From contig OZ231128.1 in the NCBI GenBank assembly GCA_965153355.1, positions 7,936,001 to 8,000,000 of the forward strand: 64,000 bases of DNA. Reading direction: 5' to 3'. The position numbers and the translations under genes were made by a program. The notes under the pieces are model-generated. The model was not told the origin of the DNA, ran no database searches, and saw nothing but the letters and a program-made list of their open reading frames with translations. Shown one piece after another: positions 57,953 to 64,000 of the stretch; the first letter of the stretch is position 1; the number at the start of each line of letters is the position of its first letter. Source of the stretch: Flaccisagitta enflata (Eukaryota > Chaetognatha > Sagittoidea > Aphragmophora).

Positions 57953-58293
57953 ATGTGCGCTCCTTCTTCTCCATCCCCCCGCCAGCCTCAAGGCTCCAAA
58001 GCCAGCATTGAGGCCCAATCCTAACCTCAGGGTCCCATACCCAGCTTTAGGCTCCAATCCCAGCCTCAAGGCTCTGATTCTAGCTTTAAGGCACCAATCC
58101 CAGCATTGAGGATCTAATCCCAGCCCTGAGGCTCCAACCCCAGCCAAGAGGCCAGCCAGCCAGCCAGCCTCAATGCTCAAATCTTAGCCCAGCATAGGTC
58201 ACTGGCTCCTTTGGGGTCGCTGCCCCTCTCACCTACATATCTTACACATACTAACTTAGGGGCAACGGGTACCGCTGACCATCTGACGCTTTT
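57953..58293. mobile_element. Family B1 element, left end truncated
   Basis: Starts within the TCC run (CTCCTTCTTCTCCATCCCCC), followed by a GGCTCCAATCCCAGCCTCAA array, GGTCGCTGCCCCTCTCACC and GGGTACCGCTGACCATCTGA with CGCTTTTGTT. Confidence 0.55.
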
Positions 58294-58424
58294 GTTATTG
58301 TTTCATTTTCTTTTTCTTTTCATTTTGTGTGGATATTTGTGGCGTTCAGATGGAAAAAAGGCTCACATGAAAGATCAAAATTTAACAGATTTATTTTCTG
58401 CTGGGAATTACTTTGTGCACTGTT

Positions 58425-59165
58425 CATATAGTTTATTACCTTGGTAAAGAATGCCGGTGGTCCCAGATAGTTGACTCTCGATTCTTGCCTCTAAGGGTGT
58501 GGTTTCTTCACAACATTGCCTTTGGTAACTACATTATCTTTTGATGATTTACTTACCCTTAGGATTCGTTTTGCGTAATTTGGATTATGATTACATCAGT
58601 TTGGGGTTTGGGGTTGACTCAGAGTAACTTGATGGATTTGTATCTGTTAAGCCCCTCTGTGGTAGGGGCTGAGGTGAATTTTGATAATTCTAAGGATAGT
58701 GGTGAAGGGTGCGCAGTAAACCCCAGTAAGAGCTCCTAAGGCTCTTGTCCTTATTCTAGTTTTTTGGTTGCAATGTAATGTTGTCCTACTCATATAGTTT
58801 AGTACCTTGGTAAAGAATGCCAGCGGTCCCAGTTGGTTGACTCTCGATTCTTGCCACTAAGGGTAAGGTTTCTTTGCAATATTGCCTTTGGTAACTTCAT
58901 TATCTTTTGATGATTTACTTATCCTTTGGTAATTTGTTTTGTGTAATTTGTATTATGATTACATCAGTTTTCAGAGTTTGGGGTTGACTCAGAGTATCTT
59001 GATGGACTTGTATCTGTTAAGCCGCTCTGTGGTAGGGGCTGAGGTGAATTTTGACAATTCTAAGGATAGTGGTGAAGGGTGCGCAGTAAACCCCAGTAAG
59101 AGCTCCTAAGGCTCTTGTCCTTATTCTAGTTTTTTGGTTGAAATGTAATGTTGTCCTCCTCATAC
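58425..59165. repeat. 366-bp direct tandem repeat, related to the 539-bp repeat
   Basis: Two copies (from about 58431 and 58797) share CCTTGGTAAAGAATGCC, TTGACTCTCGATTCTTGCC and GGGTGCGCAGTAAACCCCAG. The first 150 bp also match, in reverse complement, the end of the 539-bp repeat (GGAATGCCGGCGGTCCC, TGCCTTTGGTAAT). Confidence 0.75.
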
Positions 59166-59189
59166 AGAGTACCAAATACAATTTTGATC

Positions 59190-60390
59190 AGTGAACAAAA
59201 GCTATTTGTTCAGGTTTTCAGTGTGATAACGCCCAGAACCAAGGGACTGGAGCGCAGAACTTCAAGATTTTAAGGGGCTGAAAACAGAGGTTGAATATAC
59301 ATTTTTGACAAGTAATCAGAATCAATTTGTTTAAGAGTGCAGTGCCATGGAACTAGAAATCAAGAGACCAAATGGCATCCCAGAGCTGAAAGACTCAAAT
59401 GGGCTGAAAAACGGAAGTTGAAGATACAAATTTGCAGGTCTGTATATAATTCATCAAAGGGTTTAGAGATGGGGAAGGAAATCAAAGGGGGAAAAAGAAA
59501 AAAAGGAAATTTGGGGAAAAAAGAACTTTTGACAGTACCAAATCATAAAAACTAGTTAGTAAAACACAATATAACATTATTTGAACCTTAACTGCATTGT
59601 GTCAAAGATAACCTTGCGTGGCCATTCCATACTTTATATCCTAATCCTTAAAATGACCTCAGTAACAAATAAATTGGTAGCTTGAGGCGTTAGGTAATTA
59701 TGAAGCTAAACTAACAAGCTAGTAAGTGGCACTTCCATCTGTGGGTAAGGGTTTAAGTAATTATGACATCATGGTTACTTACATTAGTGAGAAGATTTTA
59801 ATCATCACCCGACAACAAAGAGACACGGGAAATAAGGAGTTGAAGATCCTGAATCTACATTCACAACCGTACATATAGTTACTAAAAACGTGACACAAAT
59901 ATTTAGAATAGTTTATGAGATAAAGTGACCCCCAAGGTATCAAAGTCAGAGCTGGTGAACTTATGATACTCAACATAAGATCACGTAGAATGAATTTGAT
60001 CATGTTGCTTAACATTAAAAACATAACATGCTTGTTTCCAACAAGGCCATACCGTGACAACTGTTTTATTGCCTTATGGGGGAAAAGAAAATCAAAGGCA
60101 GGGGGAAAAATCAAAGGCGACTCCATTGTATACACCCTTGCAAATTTGAATAGTAAACAGAAGTTCAGGAGCAAAGGATCCAAATGGGCGAAAAATAGTA
60201 GTTGCAGATACAAATTTGATCAATACACAGAACCTATGTGTTTAGGAGTACAGTGCGATGGCGCCCAGAAGGAAAAGGCAGAATGGCGCCCAGAACCCAG
60301 AGAGTGAATGGCGCCAGGATCTGAAAGACTCAAAGGGGCCGAAAAACGGAAGTCGCAGATACGATTTCGATCAAAAGGAAACGCAGATTT
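59190..60390. repeat. Two copies of a dispersed repeat around single-copy DNA
   Basis: CTGAAAGACTCAAA, GGGCTGAAAAACGGAAGT and AGATACAAATTTG occur at about 59190-59470 and again at 60120-60390 (CTGAAAGACTCAAAGGGGCC). Between them I see no gene. Confidence 0.6.
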
Positions 60391-60420
60391 AAACAAAACC
60401 GTGACTGCGCATCTCATTCA

Positions 60421-60423
<3 letters not shown>

Positions 60424-60518
<95 letters not shown>
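60424..60518. repeat. CT microsatellite
   Basis: (CT)n of about 94 bp. Similar (TC)n at 54345-54384. Confidence 0.95.
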
Positions 60519-60784
60519 TTCCCTCTCAGAATTCAATTACTGCTGTGACAACATGACCCCCCAACTTCCCAGTTGAATAGTATTCAAATTGAATACTCAC
60601 TGTCTTGCTGGTCATTGTGAGATGAAAAAATAGTAAAAACTCAACATACTTGTCATGGTGCCATTGTATTACCCGATTCAAAATGTTTTGTATAGGTTTA
60701 ATGTTGAAGATATGACAAATTAATCTGCATGCCAGTCGAGTGTGGCTTCAACTGAGATAGCAGGGGACTGCGCAGATAACAAGT

Positions 60785-61020
60785 GACGCGGGGTCACAAT
60801 ATCGTTGCAGACGGGTGGGCAGGGGCATCCAACCCCAGTCCACACCCATACCCAGCCCCAACACTAAAACATACACAAAAAGTATAAAAAATGCTTGTTT
60901 TCCCACTTTTAAACTTGATGACCATGGACCAACAGACCAACGGCTGGACAGACCAATGGACATACCAACGGACGGACGGACAAAGCCTCTTATAGAGTTG
61001 CGTGTCTGCAACTAAAAACA
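60785..61020. mobile_element. Family A2 element, reverse
   Basis: ACGCGGGGTCACAATATCG start, CCCACTTTTAAACTTGATG, CCAATGGACATACCAACGG, and TAGAGTTGCGTGTCTGCAAC end, followed by AACAAGGCC, which opens another family A fragment. Confidence 0.65.
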
Positions 61021-61145
61021 AGGCCAATACTTGTCCAATGGATGCGTTCTCTTCCGATACAAGATAATTTTAGACAAAAAGGATGAATAAATCAATAGAA
61101 AACCATCAAAACCATCTATCTTACAGAAGTATGAGGACGCATCTT

Positions 61146-62108
61146 AAACAAGGCCGGATACGCAGAACCCCAAAAAAGTAAACTGTGATGGACGGATCGT
61201 CGGACGGATGGACCAACAGATGGACCAAAAAGCACCAAAAAGCAGAATCCTTTGCTTAAACTCCTTCGCTTGAACTCCTTTGTTTCAACTCCTTCCCTTC
61301 AACTCCTTCGCTTGAACGCCTTTTCTTGAACTGGTAACTCTAGACCGAATATTCACTAAAAGATAAATCAATTTAATGCTGAAAGTACCAAAAAGCAGAA
61401 TCTTTTGCTTGAACTCCTTCGCTTGAACTCCTTCGCTTGAACTCCTTTTCTTGAACTGGTAACTCTAGACCGAATATTCACCAAAAGAGAAATCAATTCA
61501 ATGCCCAAAGCACTGAAAAGCAGATTCATTTGCTAGAACTCCTTTGCTTGAAATCCTTTTCTTGAACTGGTAACTCTAGGCTGAGTATTCACCAAAAGAG
61601 AAATCAATTTAATGCTCAAAGTACCAAAAAGCAGAATCTTTTGCTTGAACTCCTTCGCTTGAACTCCTTTTCTTGAACTGGTAACTCTAGGCCTAGTATT
61701 CACCAAAAGAGAAATCAATTTAATGCTCAAAGCACTGAAAAGCAGAATCCTTTGCTTGAACTCTTTCGCTTGAACTCCTTTTCTTGAACTGGTAACTCCA
61801 GGCCAACTTTTCACCAAAAGAGAAGTCAATTTAATGCTCAAAGCACAAAAAGAAGAATCTTTTGCTTGAACTCCTTTGGTTGAACTCCTTTTCTTGAACT
61901 GGTAACTGAGGCAAAATATTCACCAAAAGAGAAATCAATTCAATGCTCGAAGCACCAAAAAGCAGAATCCTTTGCTTGAACTCCTTCACTTGAACTAGTA
62001 ACTCTTGCCCAAATATTCATCAAAAGAGAGATCGATTTCATCTTCAAAGCATCAAAATACAGAACACTTTTGCAGTTTTGCTTGAACTGTAGCACGCGAT
62101 TAAAAATC
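61146..62108. mobile_element. Family A composite element holding a 110-bp minisatellite
   Basis: Left end AACAAGGCCGGATACGCAG and GTAAACTGTGATGGACGG are family A; the right end GTAGCACGCGATTAAAAATC is the other terminus. About seven tandem units of roughly 111 bp lie between. Confidence 0.6.
61226..62060. repeat. 110-bp minisatellite (CCTTTGCTTGAACTCC)
   Basis: Seven units beginning near 61226, 61387, 61510, 61621, 61732, 61845 and 61950, each with CAAAAAGCAGAATCCTTTGC, TTGAACTGGTAACTCTAG and ACCAAAAGAGAAATCAATT. The minus-strand open frame is repeat-derived. Confidence 0.85.
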
Positions 62109-62268
62109 ACAAAACAAAGAACAAAATCAGACTACAGTGGTTTCAGATTCAACTCTGAAATTCGCGCAAGAGTTGTGGTCCCCTTTTCGCTTGAACCCAT
62201 TCTTGAGTTGCGAAAAAATTTGCAGAATTTTGCCCTCCAAAAATGAAAGATAAAAAAAAGATAGCAAA

Positions 62269-62274
<6 letters not shown>

Positions 62275-62338
<64 letters not shown>
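62275..62338. repeat. GA microsatellite
   Basis: (GA)n of about 64 bp. Confidence 0.95.
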
Positions 62339-62340
<2 letters not shown>

Positions 62341-62724
62341 GGAGTAAGAACGAGGAGGGGATGTAGGAAGGAAACAGAGACAACGTGGGTCAAAATCATG
62401 ATTCCAAACATTTAATTAAAGCATAAATAAATCAGAAGTTTTTGTGCTTTTGTGCCAACACAAAACAAAAATACCTCACGATGAATGAACGCTGGTGAAA
62501 AGAAATAGCCAGAGATTATAAGATGAGTAAAGAGAGAGAATGAAACAGAGAGAAACAAAGACAGAAGGAGAGACAGACAGAGACAGAGACAGAGACAGAC
62601 AGAGACAGGGACAGGGTGAACGCAACGAATATTTTGATTCATGAATAATGAATGGATTAGATAAGATGAAAAGGATTCAAACGTTGCCACTGAAATTCAG
62701 AAGAGACAAAATGATATAGGGTGA

Positions 62725-63310
62725 GTTCGAGGTACCCCTTAGTCATACTCAAGTTTGAGTGGTCAAGTTAAGTGACAGAGGCAATTATGGTTTGTGGTAG
62801 CCCTTAGTCATACTTGAAATTGGGTGATCAAGTTAACTGACAGAAGCAGTTATGGTTTGTGGTAGCCCTTAGCCATACTTGAAATTGAGTGATCAAATTA
62901 ACTGACAGAAGCAGTTATGGTTTGTGGTAGCCCTTAGCCATAAATAGAATTTAGTGATCAAGTTAACTGATAGAAGCAGTTATGGTTGGTGATACCCCTT
63001 AGTCATACTTAAAATTGAGTGATCAAGTTAACTGACAGAGGCAGTTATGGTTTGTGGTGCCCCATACCCATACTTGAAATTGAGAGATCAAGTGACCTGA
63101 CAGAAGCAGTTATGGTTTGTGGTAGCCCTTAGCCATACTTGAAATTAAGTGATCAATTTAACTGACAGAAGCAGTTATGGTTTGTGGTAACCTTTAGCCA
63201 TAAATAAGATTGAGTGATCAAGTTGATAGAAGCAGTTATGGTATATGGTACCCCATAACCAATTAACCATACTTGAAATTGAGTGAACAAGTTAACTCAT
63301 AGAAACAGTT
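62725..63310. repeat. 66-bp minisatellite (CAGTTATGGTTTGTGGTAGC)
   Basis: Nine units: CCCTTAGCCATACTTGAAAT, TGAGTGATCAAGTTAACTGA and CAGAAGCAGTTATGGTTTGT. Copies diverge; no frame of interest. Confidence 0.85.
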
Positions 63311-63857
63311 GTGACGCTACGCGATCATCATCCTATCGGCCTCATGGTACCAATCCAGAATTTTTTCATTTAGAGAATTATCTTTCATACATAATCAATT
63401 GTAGATCGATATCAAACTGGACTTAACTTTAAGGCCTGAAATGGCTGTAAACATAAGAACGTAAACATGATATGGCTACAGAAAAAAATGGCGCTTATAA
63501 AACAAAATAACGGATGAAAGGAAAGGCAAAATTTGAGTTGGGTAAAGTTGATTGGATGATGGAGGGGACTCATGGCTCAGTCGAGCCACAGCCGTTGTTA
63601 GGGACATTTCTAAAGAGTACACGCTTTTTTGAAGGGCATAAGAATGGTGAACAAATGGTTTTGAAGGGGAAAAAAATTGAAGGAAATGTCTTGAAAAACA
63701 GAAGTGGAAGCAGCAAACTGGTGGGCTTTAATATCATTGGCTGAAACAGTTTATTGTTTCTTTACATTTCTTAGTCACCAAAGATCATTCTTTTAACGGA
63801 AGAATGTTGAAGAAATGAAGAAGGTGGGAATAGTGAAACATTAATCAAAAGCTAGTT

Positions 63858-64000
63858 AAAAAAACAAAAACAAAAACAAAAACAAAAACAAAAACAAAAA
63901 CAAAAACAAAAACAAAAACAAAAACAAAAGAAAAAAACAAAAACAAAAACAAAAACAAAAACAAAAACAAAAACAAAAACAAAAACAAAAACAAAAACAA
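63858..64000. repeat. AACAAA array running off the window
   Basis: (ACAAAA)n hexamer array that continues to the last base, so its length is unknown. Confidence 0.93.

Noticed and set aside
59779-60213. 144-residue minus-strand frame with hydrophobic stretches
   Set aside because: AT-rich sequence, no recognisable family; overlaps a dispersed repeat at its end.

Overview
This is animal nuclear DNA, most likely from an invertebrate; I cannot name the species. The evidence is a long gene split by canonical GT-AG introns, a membrane protein built of immunoglobulin (Ig) folds, very dense micro- and minisatellites, and many short non-autonomous transposons. There is no operon, ribosomal or tRNA gene, or CRISPR array. 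Nearly all long open frames in the window are translations of simple repeats.

Only one gene is supported. It lies on the + strand, and I could join twelve exons between 9186 and 26779. Reading phase is kept across all eleven junctions and ends at a TAA. The 949 residues recovered form the end of a V-type Ig domain, a C2-type Ig domain, a low-complexity Gly/Lys then Glu/Asp insertion, two further degenerate Ig-like domains, a Ser/Gly/Asn-rich stalk, one transmembrane helix (about residues 586-609) and a 340-residue low-complexity cytoplasmic tail. It is therefore a type I cell-surface recognition or adhesion protein. The signal peptide and the start of Ig1 lie upstream and were not found.

The most striking thing in the window is how this gene has been worked on by tandem duplication. 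At five of its eleven introns the repeat unit straddles an exon/intron boundary, so intact-looking splice sites are copied: about 43 copies of the exon A donor (61-bp unit), 6.5 copies of the exon D donor (112 bp), three copies of the exon G acceptor (117 bp), three of the exon I acceptor, and about six of the exon K acceptor (about 95 bp). In most cases only the outermost copy gives an open product.

Layout: 1-9185, microsatellites and minisatellites with no gene recognised; 9186-26779, the Ig receptor gene with repeat-filled introns and nested MITEs; 26780-28300, a CAA array and the gene's downstream flank; 28300-34240, two copies of repeat family C and CTGT/CTCTGT minisatellites; 34240-39160, purine arrays, GAT arrays, a hAT-like MITE and family A copies; 39200-43730, an AAGG higher-order array carrying family B elements; 43800-49150, GC-rich trinucleotide and 63-bp minisatellites, family A copies and foldback elements; 49150-58300, alternating family A and B elements and a 539-bp tandem repeat; 58400-64000, a related 366-bp tandem repeat, further minisatellites and a terminal AACAAA array.

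Families A and B share an architecture: conserved ends around a central minisatellite that differs between copies. Nested insertions give exact ends for several elements.
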